A stretch of 6,707 nucleotides of DNA from Halothiobacillus neapolitanus (GCA_020721485.1 DYMR01000104.1:1-6707), one strand, 5' to 3'; positions 1-5,340 are shown, numbered from the stretch's first letter. Made by a program: numbers and translations. Notes: generated by a model from the sequence alone, not told the origin.

Positions 1-218
1 CAGGCCACCCAACGCACCCCTTCGGCCGTGGCCAAATCACGCAGCTCGGCCAACTCTGCCGAAGGCAGCTCGACCGCCAGCAGCGCCAAGCCCGCTTGGC
101 TGGCGAACACCAAGGCATCATCGCCCACCGTGACCGCCGCCAACGCCAGCGAGAGCGCCGCCCGCAGGCTGCCTTCATCGCCATGCGCCAGCACCAAGGC
201 AAGGCCCGCAGCGGCCAT
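1..218 (-). CDS. DsrE-like family protein, 3' part missing (runs off the window)
   Basis: An open minus-strand frame starts with ATG at 218 and stays open for 72 codons to the window edge, so the C-terminus is missing. The start overlaps the tusA stop by one base (TGATG), which implies translational coupling. The visible part begins with a hydrophobic beta strand (GLALVLAHGD), then a helix rich in Ala and Leu (about residues 17-29), then a second strand (DALVFASQAGLALL, about 34-47). This strand-helix-strand pattern is typical of the DsrE/DsrF-like fold. Known DsrE-family proteins carry or accept sulfane sulfur, and dsrE-type genes commonly follow tusA in sulfur oxidisers. No cysteine is visible in the 72 residues, so any sulfur-binding Cys must lie in the missing part. 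It does not look like the membrane-anchored DsrE2 start as I remember it. The frame is well supported by the coupling; the family assignment rests on pattern and neighbours. Confidence 0.6.
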   Translation of the reverse strand, partial: MAAAGLALVLAHGDEGSLRAALSLALAAVTVGDDALVFASQAGLALLAVELPSAELAELRDLATAEGVRWVA

Positions 219-454
219 CAATTCGCCCCGCGTTCCAGCACGATCAGGCACACGGAAGGCTCATCCGTCGGCGCGACTTCGACCAAACGGTGCCCTGCCT
301 GCGCGCAATACGCCGTGAAATCGGCAGGCGCGCCCGGATCGCTGACCTGCACGCTCAAGCGTTCCCCCGCCCGCAAACCCGCCAGCGCCTTACGGGCACG
401 CAGCAACGGCAAGGGGCAACGCAGGCCGCGCGCATCCAGCTCGTTCACCGTCAT
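218..454 (-). CDS. tusA: TusA/SirA-family sulfur carrier protein
   Basis: This 78-residue cytoplasmic protein is of normal TusA length. The family signature is at the N-terminus: LDARGLRCPLPLLRARKAL, with Cys13 in the CPxP motif as the residue that carries persulfide sulfur in TusA proteins. The rest fits the two-layer alpha/beta fold, with a helix at about 14-26 and a final strand VCLIVLERG. I chose ATG at 454 because it overlaps the rhodanese stop by one base (TGATG) and puts the motif at the usual distance from the N-terminus; the frame could also be opened 13 codons further upstream inside the rhodanese gene. TusA passes sulfane sulfur between donors such as rhodaneses and acceptors. In sulfur oxidisers, rhd-tusA-dsrE clusters feed Dsr or sHdr oxidation, whereas in E. 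coli TusA serves tRNA thiolation. The neighbours here favour sulfur oxidation. Confidence 0.92.
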   Translation of the reverse strand: MTVNELDARGLRCPLPLLRARKALAGLRAGERLSVQVSDPGAPADFTAYCAQAGHRLVEVAPTDEPSVCLIVLERGAN

Positions 455-771
455 CAGGCCGGGGCTTCCAGCGGCAAACCCGCGCCCGCCCAAAACATCA
501 CGCCGCCTTCCAAATTGAACAACTTGCCAATCCCCTGCCCCGCCAAAAATTGGCAGGCTTGAGCAGAACGCGCGCCGCTGTGGCAGTACAACACGACATC
601 TTTTTCCGTTTTGAATTCATGCACATTCATCGGCACCAAATGCAGCGGCACCAATTTGGCGCCTTTGATGATGCCACGCGCGGTTTCGCCCGGCCCACGC
701 ACATCAACCAACAACACCTCATGAATGCGCGCCTGCAACGATTCCGGGCTAATAGATTGATAATTCGCCAT
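454..771 (-). CDS. single-domain rhodanese (sulfurtransferase)
   Basis: This 105-residue cytoplasmic protein is one rhodanese domain with no signal peptide. The N-terminal strand and acidic motif LLVDVRGPGE (20-29) is the usual rhodanese DVR element. The active-site loop is CHSGARS (63-69), with Cys63 as the persulfide-forming nucleophile in a six-residue loop, the form typical of sulfane-sulfur transferases. The LFNLEGGVMFW segment near the C-terminus (about 84-94) is the conserved GG.xxW end of the domain. The ATG at 771 follows an AGGAAG ribosome site by about six bases. It is the first gene of a three-gene coupled run (rhodanese, tusA, dsrE-like) and is divergent from soxX. Known rhd-TusA pairs pass sulfane sulfur from low-molecular-weight persulfides to TusA. 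The in vivo donor cannot be read from the sequence. Confidence 0.92.
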   Translation of the reverse strand: MANYQSISPESLQARIHEVLLVDVRGPGETARGIIKGAKLVPLHLVPMNVHEFKTEKDVVLYCHSGARSAQACQFLAGQGIGKLFNLEGGVMFWAGAGLPLEAPA

Positions 772-892
772 AATTCTTCCTCAGGATAACTGCGCTCTAC
801 AGGGCTTACGCGCCACGAAGAGCCGATGACAAATAAATGAAAGCGCGCACTTTTAGCACAAAAGGCCGAATCCCGCCCATGCAAAATTCTTA

Positions 893-913
893 GTGCGTCA
901 TTAATAATGGCAC
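893..913. promoter_or_regulatory. interrupted palindrome, possible operator
   Basis: The arms GTGC..CATTA and TAATG.GCAC face each other around a single central A (904). The inner five bases pair perfectly (CATTA/TAATG, 899-903 and 905-909) and the outer four (GTGC 893-896, GCAC 910-913) match after a two-base insertion on the left. The site sits between the two divergent transcripts, where a dimeric sulfur-responsive repressor would be expected; ArsR-type SoxR/sHdrR regulators are known in sulfur oxidisers. Chance occurrence is possible, and no regulator gene is in view. Confidence 0.3.
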
Positions 914-1021
914 GGTAGTTTGCCAAGGTCACTGTTAAGCATTGCAAATAACCCCCTGATCGTGCATTAGAAAACTGCAAAATTCAAAAGCAGCCAGCCC
1001 AACCATACAAACCATAGCGCC

Positions 1022-1037
1022 ATAAAAAATTTTTTAT
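1022..1037. repeat. A6T6 perfect palindrome upstream of soxX
   Basis: ATAAAAAATTTTTTAT is a perfect 16-base palindrome made of an A6 run meeting a T6 run. It ends where the best -35 candidate of soxX begins. Such A/T runs can bend DNA, act like an UP element for RNA polymerase, or bind nucleoid proteins. It may also be simple AT-rich promoter sequence. The palindrome is seen directly; its role is inferred. Confidence 0.45.
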
Positions 1038-1064
1038 TGTGTCGAAAACTCAGCGGGCTACAGT
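1037..1064 (+). promoter_or_regulatory. weak sigma-70-like promoter candidate for soxXA
   Basis: TTGTGT (1037-1042) and TACAGT (1059-1064) are separated by 16 bases and lie about 70 bases upstream of the soxX start. The -35 matches three of six consensus bases and the -10 four of six. The A6T6 palindrome directly upstream could compensate for the weak -35. This is the best candidate by eye, not a firm assignment. Confidence 0.3.
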
Positions 1065-1134
1065 ATGTTCCGTCTTCGGGACAAACCACCAAACCCATCA
1101 TGAGCGCTCCGCGTTCTGAGAGGAGAAAAAGATA

Positions 1135-1536
1135 ATGACATCACTGATTCGTGCAATCACCGTTTCGGGTGCTGCCGTGCTGTTCACCACTGGACTCGCA
1201 CTGTCTGCCCCCTCGTTCGCGGCCGAACCTGCCGCCGCAGCCGCCGCGCCTGCCCTGACCAAAGATCAGGAAGAAGGCAAAGAAATCGCCTTCAACAAAG
1301 CGCAAGGCAACTGCTTGGCCTGCCATGCCATCAGCAATGGCCAACTGCCGGGCAACATCGGCCCGATGTTGATCGCGATGAAAGCGCGCTACCCAAACAA
1401 AGAAGACCTGTTCAATGTGATCTGGGATCCGCGTAAGAAGTTTGGCCGAGGCGTCATCATGCCCCCGATGGGCGACCATAAAATCTTGACGAAAGAACAG
1501 ATTGATAAGGTCGTTGATTATCTCTACACGCTCTGA
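1135..1536 (+). CDS. soxX: SoxX, monohaem c-type cytochrome subunit of SoxXA
   Basis: This 133-residue protein is exported by a signal peptide (hydrophobic core about 8-25, likely cut after SFAA near residue 30). An Ala-rich linker (32-40) follows. The single haem site is CLACH (60-64), in the SoxX context GNCLACHAI. The downstream blocks LPGNIGP (71-77), KARYP (83-87), IWDP (96-99) and VIMPPMGDHKILT are the usual SoxX signature. Met109 of MPP is the probable distal haem ligand; Met112 sits where many SoxX proteins have Phe, as I recall. The C-terminus (QIDKVVDYLYTL) is typical. SoxX accepts electrons from SoxA while thiosulfate is coupled to the SoxYZ carrier in the periplasm. The ATG has AGGAG nine bases upstream. 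It is first in a two-gene run with soxA, 45 bases before it. Confidence 0.95.
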   Translation: MTSLIRAITVSGAAVLFTTGLALSAPSFAAEPAAAAAAPALTKDQEEGKEIAFNKAQGNCLACHAISNGQLPGNIGPMLIAMKARYPNKEDLFNVIWDPRKKFGRGVIMPPMGDHKILTKEQIDKVVDYLYTL

Positions 1537-1581
1537 GCCCCGCGCTCGTTCTGGCCTTAAACTTTCGAGGAGCTCATTAGC

Positions 1582-2466
1582 ATGAAAAAACTTGCTTCCG
1601 CCTTATTGATCGCCGGTTTGGGCGCATCCATCGCCACTGCTGTTGCCGGCGATGCGAAGTTCAACCCGCTGAATAACCCGAGTAACCCGGCTGAATTCGC
1701 CAAAGAATTCCGCAATTACTTCTACCAAAACTTCCCGCAAATTCCGCACGATAAGTACAACATGGGCACCTATGCGTTCGATAAAGACGCGCTGTCCCAG
1801 TACAACGATTTGATGGAATTCCCGCCGCAAAACGATTACATCGCCAAGGGCAAGAAAATTTGGGAAGACTACCGTCTGCCGGATGGCAAACCGCTGTCCT
1901 CTTGCGTGGGCGATGCCAAAGGGCTGCGCGCGAAGTATCCGTACTTCAACCCCAAAGATGGCAAAGTACACATTCTGGAAGATGACTTAATCAACTGCCA
2001 GAAAAATGCCGGCGTGCCGGAAGACAAAGTCTGGGGGCCGAAACAGGGCTACAACGATCTGGTCGATGTGTCCGCCTACTTGGCCAGCGAATCGGATGGC
2101 ATCAAAGTCAATGTTCAGGTGCCGAACGATCCCCGCGCGGTGGCTGCGTTCGACCACGGCAAGCAGATTTTCTTCCGCAAAACTGGTCAATTGAACTTCT
2201 CTTGCGCGGATTGCCACATGTACCACGCCACTCAGCGCACCCGCGCCGAAGTGCTGCACACTGGCATCGGCAACACCACGGGCTTCCCGGTGTTCCGTTA
2301 CAGCAAGCAGAAGATGATTACGCTGAACAACCGGTTTGAAGGCTGCATGCGCGATACCCGCAGCATTCCGTTCAAACAGTACTCGACCGAGATGAAGGAT
2401 TTGGAATACTTCCTCGCCTACATCGACAACGGTCAGGTCATCAACGGGCCGGCATTGCGTAAGTAA
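1582..2466 (+). CDS. soxA: SoxA, L-cysteine S-thiosulfotransferase subunit, monohaem type
   Basis: This 294-residue periplasmic protein has a signal peptide (MKKLASALLIAGLG, likely cut after AVA at 22). It contains one haem-binding motif, CADCH (208-212), in the C-terminal lobe. Cys255 in NNRFEGCMRD is the position of the catalytic cysteine that ligates this haem as a persulfide in known SoxA proteins. The N-terminal lobe has no CxxCH but keeps Cys108 (LSSCVGD) and Cys139 (INCQ), which fit the disulfide of the monohaem SoxA class rather than the dihaem class. The block KAKYP-like LRAKYPYF (115-122) is also family-typical. SoxA joins thiosulfate to the SoxY cysteine, passing electrons to SoxX. 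AGGAG lies nine bases before the ATG. A strong terminator follows 17 bases after the stop, so the operon is only soxXA; soxYZ, usually close by in full sox clusters, is absent here. Confidence 0.95.
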   Translation: MKKLASALLIAGLGASIATAVAGDAKFNPLNNPSNPAEFAKEFRNYFYQNFPQIPHDKYNMGTYAFDKDALSQYNDLMEFPPQNDYIAKGKKIWEDYRLPDGKPLSSCVGDAKGLRAKYPYFNPKDGKVHILEDDLINCQKNAGVPEDKVWGPKQGYNDLVDVSAYLASESDGIKVNVQVPNDPRAVAAFDHGKQIFFRKTGQLNFSCADCHMYHATQRTRAEVLHTGIGNTTGFPVFRYSKQKMITLNNRFEGCMRDTRSIPFKQYSTEMKDLEYFLAYIDNGQVINGPALRK

Positions 2467-2483
2467 TCGCCTACTCGTTCAGC

Positions 2484-2511
2484 AAAAAGCCAGCTTGATG
2501 CTGGCTTTTTT
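2484..2511. terminator. bidirectional intrinsic terminator between soxA and the haem-protein gene
   Basis: A six-base-pair GC-rich stem GCCAGC/GCTGGC (2489-2494, 2500-2505) with loop TTGAT is preceded by five A and followed by six T. It therefore works as a rho-independent terminator in both directions. It ends soxXA on the plus strand, 17 bases after the soxA stop, and the minus-strand transcript, about 50 bases past the stop of the haem-protein gene. Confidence 0.9.
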
Positions 2512-2561
2512 GTTTTGAACACGGCCTGCGACCGGAGGATTCGTTACGGGCAGGCGCCCGC

Positions 2562-3152
2562 TTACGGATGAATCGCCGCCGTCACCGAGAACGCGCCGCG
2601 AATATCGCCTTTCTGATACCCAATCGCTTCATCTTTCGGGTACAGGCTGCGGATTTTCTCCAATACCGCCGGTTGCACCTCGGTGCCATGGCAAGTCAGG
2701 CACACTTCGTCGGTCGGGATGGCTTTCATTAAACGCAAGCTGGGTTTGCCCTGCTCTTCCACGACGGTGTGCCATACCAATTCGCTGATGGGTTTGCCGG
2801 CGGCTTTTTCTGCCGCAAATTGTTCCAGAACCACTTTTTCCCACGCCGTGGGCGGGGTAGCGCGCGGTTTCAGGCTGGTGCGGTGAATTTCTAGCCCGTA
2901 TTTCGCACTGATTTCTTTGGCGATTTTCGGCGCTTCGGTATGGCACACGGGAATCGCGGCCATTGGCCCGCCCGCTTTCATGGCGGTTTGCAGCGCGGCC
3001 TTCAGGGTGGTGGCGTAGTCTTTGATGGCTTCTTGCGACCGCAGCATCGTGGCTTTTTCCGCTTCCGGATTGGCCTGTTCATTGGCGAATGCGCCCAACG
3101 GTACGGCGGTCAACAGCACGGCTGCGGCAATCATGGGACGGGGATATTTCAT
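2562..3152 (-). CDS. DUF3365 / Tll0287-like periplasmic c-type haem protein
   Basis: This 196-residue exported protein has a signal peptide cut probably after AFA (residue 23). The motif AAIPVCHTEAP, with Cys70, and the block RTSLKPR (91-97) are hallmarks of the DUF3365 family. A single haem-binding motif, CLTCHG (151-156), lies in the C-terminal third. Family knowledge: the cyanobacterial member Tll0287 has a PAS-like fold and a c-type haem with His and Cys as axial ligands; Cys70 is a reasonable candidate for that Cys, by inference. The function is unknown; sensing or electron transfer are both proposed types. I chose ATG at 3152 over the upstream in-frame start at 3206 because AAGGAG lies six bases before it and the signal peptide then starts at residue 1. 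It follows pstA by 81 bases, the place where pstB is expected, and converges on soxA. Confidence 0.88.
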   Translation of the reverse strand: MKYPRPMIAAAVLLTAVPLGAFANEQANPEAEKATMLRSQEAIKDYATTLKAALQTAMKAGGPMAAIPVCHTEAPKIAKEISAKYGLEIHRTSLKPRATPPTAWEKVVLEQFAAEKAAGKPISELVWHTVVEEQGKPSLRLMKAIPTDEVCLTCHGTEVQPAVLEKIRSLYPKDEAIGYQKGDIRGAFSVTAAIHP

Positions 3153-3180
3153 GGCAGGCTCCTTGAATCCATCAAGTGTT

Positions 3181-3221
3181 TGGGGGAATTTCGGCTGTCG
3201 GAACATCCGACACCGCCCCCA
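3181..3221 (-). repeat. two-tier hairpin in the pstA to haem-protein gap
   Basis: Outer arms TGGGGG/CCCCCA (3181-3186, 3216-3221) enclose inner arms TGTCGG/CCGACA (3196-3201, 3207-3212) with a five-base loop, and CGG/CCG (3192-3194, 3213-3215) can pair between them. It occupies about half of the 81-base gap. No T run follows on the minus strand, so it is not a standard terminator. It could protect the pstCA message end, or reduce read-through into the haem-protein gene. Confidence 0.5.
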
Positions 3222-3233
3222 GCCTACGAGAAT

Positions 3234-4085
3234 TTACCGCCGGCGCAACAGCAATAAACGCGCGGACAGATTAATTATTAGCACCATGAATGTAATGATG
3301 AACGCAGCGGCATACGCCAATTGATGCGCCGAGGGGTAGGGTTCGCCGATGAAACTCCAAATCACATAGGTGAGGTAGCCCACGCCTTCTTGGGTGAAGT
3401 GCCCCGTCCACAAATAATTCGACCAGCCTGCGGTGAACAATAAGGGCGCGGTTTCGCCCAAGGCAATCGCCAAGGCCATTAGGGTGCCGGTGAGAATCGG
3501 GATGAGCGCCGAGGGCAACAAGATGCGCCACACCAACCGGGATTCTGGACATCCCAAGCCATAGGCCGCTTCGCGGAGGGCGGAAGGCAGCGCCCGCAGC
3601 GCCATTTCGCTGGTGCGGGCAATGTACGGCAACATCAAAATGGCGAGGGTGATCGAACCCGCCAGCAGGGAAAATTTCCAACCCAGCCCAATCACCATCA
3701 CCACATAGCCGAAATAGCCCAGCACGACGGACGGCACGCCCACCAGCACATCGGACAAAAATCGGGTGATTTTGCCAATCCAGCCGTCGCCATGCTCCGC
3801 CAGATACACCCCGGCGCTCACGCCCACCGGCACCGCAAGCAACAGGGCGAATCCCGTCAGCACCAGCGACCCGGTAATGGCATTGCGCAAGCCGCCGGCA
3901 ATGCCTTGCGTGTCCTGCGTGAACAACGACCAGTGCATGGCGGGCAAGCCTTTGGATAGTACATAGCCGAGCAAATGCAGCAGCACGAAAGCCAATCCGG
4001 CGAAACTCAGGGTGGCGGCCGCCCAAGTCGCGGCGTCCAACATCCGGCGGCTGCGGCGAATTTGAAACGAACGCGGCGGCGTCAT
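3234..4085 (-). CDS. pstA: PstA, phosphate ABC transporter permease
   Basis: This 283-residue inner-membrane protein has about six membrane spans, at roughly 20-42, 70-95, 113-137, 139-157, 193-217 and 257-277. The cytoplasmic EAA loop, which docks on the ATPase, is REAAYGLGCPESRLVWRILL (171-190). Family-typical blocks include GIAGGLRNAITGS (61-73), VGVPSVVLGYFGY and ALGETAPLLFTAG (208-220). Length and sequence fit PstA, the partner permease of PstC in high-affinity phosphate import. I chose ATG at 4085 because it overlaps the pstC stop as ATGA, the usual coupled junction; a GTG at 4106 would extend the protein by seven residues and cannot be excluded. The ribosome site is weak, consistent with coupling. 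In most proteobacteria pstB follows directly; here it does not. Confidence 0.95.
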   Translation of the reverse strand: MTPPRSFQIRRSRRMLDAATWAAATLSFAGLAFVLLHLLGYVLSKGLPAMHWSLFTQDTQGIAGGLRNAITGSLVLTGFALLLAVPVGVSAGVYLAEHGDGWIGKITRFLSDVLVGVPSVVLGYFGYVVMVIGLGWKFSLLAGSITLAILMLPYIARTSEMALRALPSALREAAYGLGCPESRLVWRILLPSALIPILTGTLMALAIALGETAPLLFTAGWSNYLWTGHFTQEGVGYLTYVIWSFIGEPYPSAHQLAYAAAFIITFMVLIINLSARLLLLRRR

Positions 4086-5065
4086 TGGCGATACCCCGAC
4101 ATCCACAACAGCCCCCGCGCGAGCGCATTCACGGCCACGGAAATCAGCATCAACAACAGTGCGATTTGTGCCAGCGCACTCACGGCCATGCCGGTGGGAT
4201 CCTGCATTGCGCTGTCGAGCTGCGAGGCGATGAACGAGGCCATGGTGGAAACGGGGTCATAAATCGTGTGCGGCAAGCTGTTCAGCGCATTGCCGGACAC
4301 CATCAACACCGCCATGGTTTCCCCCAGTGCCCGTCCAAGGGCGAGAATCGACACCCCGACCAGCAAGCGCTTCTGTCCCGGCAGAATCACCCGCCGCAGC
4401 ACCTCCATCCGCGTCGCGCCCAGGCTCATACCCGCCTCGCGCAGCGCGGTGGGTGTAGCCACAATCGCATCGCGCAGGCTGGCGGTAATTAGTGGCACCA
4501 CCATGATGGCGAGCACAATGCTTGCGGTCAGCAGCCCGTAGCCGCTGCCGGTGGGTTCGGCAAACCACGGCAGCACGCGCCCGATCGTGTCCGCCAACCA
4601 AGGGTAGACCGTGTGCCCCAGCGCGGGAATCAACACCAAATACCCCCAGAGCCCGAATACCACGCTCGGCACCGCCGCCAGCAGCTCAATCAAAAACGAG
4701 CCCAGCGTGCGCGCAGGACCGCCCAGCCCTTCGGCCAGAAAAATCGCCGCAAACACCCCCAACGGGAAGGCGAACAGCAAGGCCAAAAACGAAGTCAGCA
4801 GGGTGCCGACAATCAAAAACCACACGCCGTAATTGGCACGCGGCAAGACTTGCACGCCATGCACCGTGACCGGATCGGCGTACATGTTGCCGAGGTTCCA
4901 GTTGCTGTGTAGCAGAAACGCAAAGCCGTTGAACTGAATCGCCGGCCAAGCGGATAGAAACAGGAATACCGCAACCGCCAGCAAGGACAATGGCAACAAC
5001 GCCGCCACGGCCGCGAGCGATCCGCGAAAACCAAATCGGGAAAATACCGAACGAATCGTAGTCAC
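4082..5065 (-). CDS. pstC: PstC, phosphate ABC transporter permease
   Basis: This 327-residue inner-membrane protein has about six spans, near 16-40, 82-111, 123-148, 176-196, 232-256 and 295-317. The EAA loop is LREAGMSLGATRMEVLRRVI (208-227), and the nearby blocks AAVPSVVFGLWGY (130-142) and GRALGETMAVLMVSGN (244-259) are standard for PstC. The segment 44-80, between the first two spans, is the periplasmic region. Length is normal. The start is GTG at 5065: an in-frame TAG lies only nine bases upstream of it (5077-5075) and the next Met is residue 61, so no better start exists. The ribosome site (AGGGCGGG) is poor. PstC pairs with PstA (ATGA overlap) and receives phosphate from PstS. It is separated from pstS by 275 bases rich in hairpins, so PstC/PstA are probably made at a lower level than PstS. 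Confidence 0.95.
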   Translation of the reverse strand: MTTIRSVFSRFGFRGSLAAVAALLPLSLLAVAVFLFLSAWPAIQFNGFAFLLHSNWNLGNMYADPVTVHGVQVLPRANYGVWFLIVGTLLTSFLALLFAFPLGVFAAIFLAEGLGGPARTLGSFLIELLAAVPSVVFGLWGYLVLIPALGHTVYPWLADTIGRVLPWFAEPTGSGYGLLTASIVLAIMVVPLITASLRDAIVATPTALREAGMSLGATRMEVLRRVILPGQKRLLVGVSILALGRALGETMAVLMVSGNALNSLPHTIYDPVSTMASFIASQLDSAMQDPTGMAVSALAQIALLLMLISVAVNALARGLLWMSGYRQ

Positions 5066-5092
5066 CAGCCCGCCCTAATCACGCCAAAGCAC

Positions 5093-5158
5093 CTTGAACA
5101 GCCGTCGCAGGAACCCGGTTCAATGAGGGTTCACATCGCATTCAAACGGCTGTTCAAG
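5093..5158 (-). repeat. long inverted repeat upstream of pstC
   Basis: Perfect 13-base arms, CTTGAACAGCCGT (5093-5105) and ACGGCTGTTCAAG (5146-5158), enclose 40 bases. Inside these, GAACCC/GGGTTC (5111-5116, 5127-5132) can form an inner hairpin, or GAACCcGGTTC (5111-5121) can fold on itself, so alternative structures exist. On the pstS-pstC transcript it lies 27 bases before the pstC start. It has no trailing T run, so it is more likely an RNA-stability element, a leader structure controlling pstC, or a site for a DNA-binding dimer, than a terminator. Confidence 0.7.
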
Positions 5159-5172
5159 ACACCCATAACACC

Positions 5173-5200
5173 AAAAAGCGCGTGAGAATTCCCACGCGCT
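5173..5200 (-). terminator. terminator-like hairpin between pstS and pstC
   Basis: On the minus strand an eight-base-pair GC-rich stem AGCGCGTG/CACGCGCT (5200-5193, 5184-5177) with an eight-base loop GGAATTCT is followed at once by four T, five with the last stem base. The T run is short, so termination may be partial. It is well placed to let most transcripts stop after pstS while some reach pstC and pstA, giving more binding protein than permease. Confidence 0.6.
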
Positions 5201-5243
5201 GCATTGGAATGACACACACGCCCAAGGGAGAAGCATGCACACA

Positions 5244-5271
5244 CGAGGGCATTTCATGGAAATGCCACTCG
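5244..5271 (-). repeat. hairpin in the pstS-pstC gap
   Basis: GGCATTTC (5248-5255) pairs with GAAATGCC (5259-5266) around the three-base loop ATG. CGAG (5244-5247) pairs with CTCG (5268-5271) beyond a single bulged A at 5267, giving 12 base pairs in total. It is followed by no T run on either strand. It belongs to the series of hairpins downstream of pstS. Confidence 0.6.
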
Positions 5272-5292
5272 GGATTTATCACCCCCACCCTG

Positions 5293-5315
5293 CCCTCCCC
5301 CCTCAAGGGGGAGGG
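5293..5315. repeat. GC-rich hairpin just after pstS, resembling a dispersed proteobacterial repeat
   Basis: CCCTCCCCC (5293-5301) and GGGGGAGGG (5307-5315) pair perfectly around CTCAA. The hairpin starts 25 bases after the pstS stop codon. From memory, intergenic palindromes with a CACCCT...CCCTCCCCC...GGGGGAGGG pattern recur many times in proteobacterial genomes, and 5284-5315 follows that pattern. Only one copy is in this window, so membership of a repeat family is inferred. It may protect the 3' end of the pstS message from exonucleases. Confidence 0.55.
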
Positions 5316-5340
5316 TGAGTCGCACGGAATCAGAGGATTC

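Larger units (their letters stand above)
772..1134. other. divergent intergenic region between the rhodanese operon and soxXA
   Basis: These 363 bases hold no convincing gene. They are more AT-rich than the flanking genes and must contain the promoters for both the leftward rhodanese-tusA-dsrE run and the rightward soxXA pair. Visible elements are the rhodanese ribosome site just right of 771, a broken palindrome at 893-913, a perfect A6T6 palindrome at 1022-1037, a weak promoter candidate at 1037-1064 and the AGGAG site of soxX at 1121-1125. I could not pick a convincing leftward promoter. Confidence 0.75.

Noticed and set aside
627..980. Minus-strand open frame of 117 codons crossing the rhodanese start and the intergenic region
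   Set aside because: It overlaps the rhodanese in another frame, has no ribosome site or motif that I can see, and becomes Arg/Cys-rich inside the overlap, as shadows do.
2547..2560. Hairpin CGGGC/GCCCG next to the stop of the DUF3365 gene as a terminator
   Set aside because: It has a five-pair stem and no T run, and the strong bidirectional terminator at 2484-2511 already explains termination.
3153..3206. Upstream start at 3206 for the DUF3365 gene
   Set aside because: It would put 18 polar residues before the signal peptide; the ATG at 3152 has an AAGGAG site at ideal distance.
3271..4128. Minus-strand open frame of 285 codons overlapping pstA in another frame
   Set aside because: Composition is Arg/Gly/Cys/His-rich with no membrane spans or family motif, whereas the pstA frame has a full permease pattern and a coupled start.
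4085..4912. Several plus-strand frames opposite pstC
   Set aside because: All are antisense to a well-supported permease, mutually overlapping, and show low-complexity His/Arg/Gln or Ala/Pro/Arg composition.
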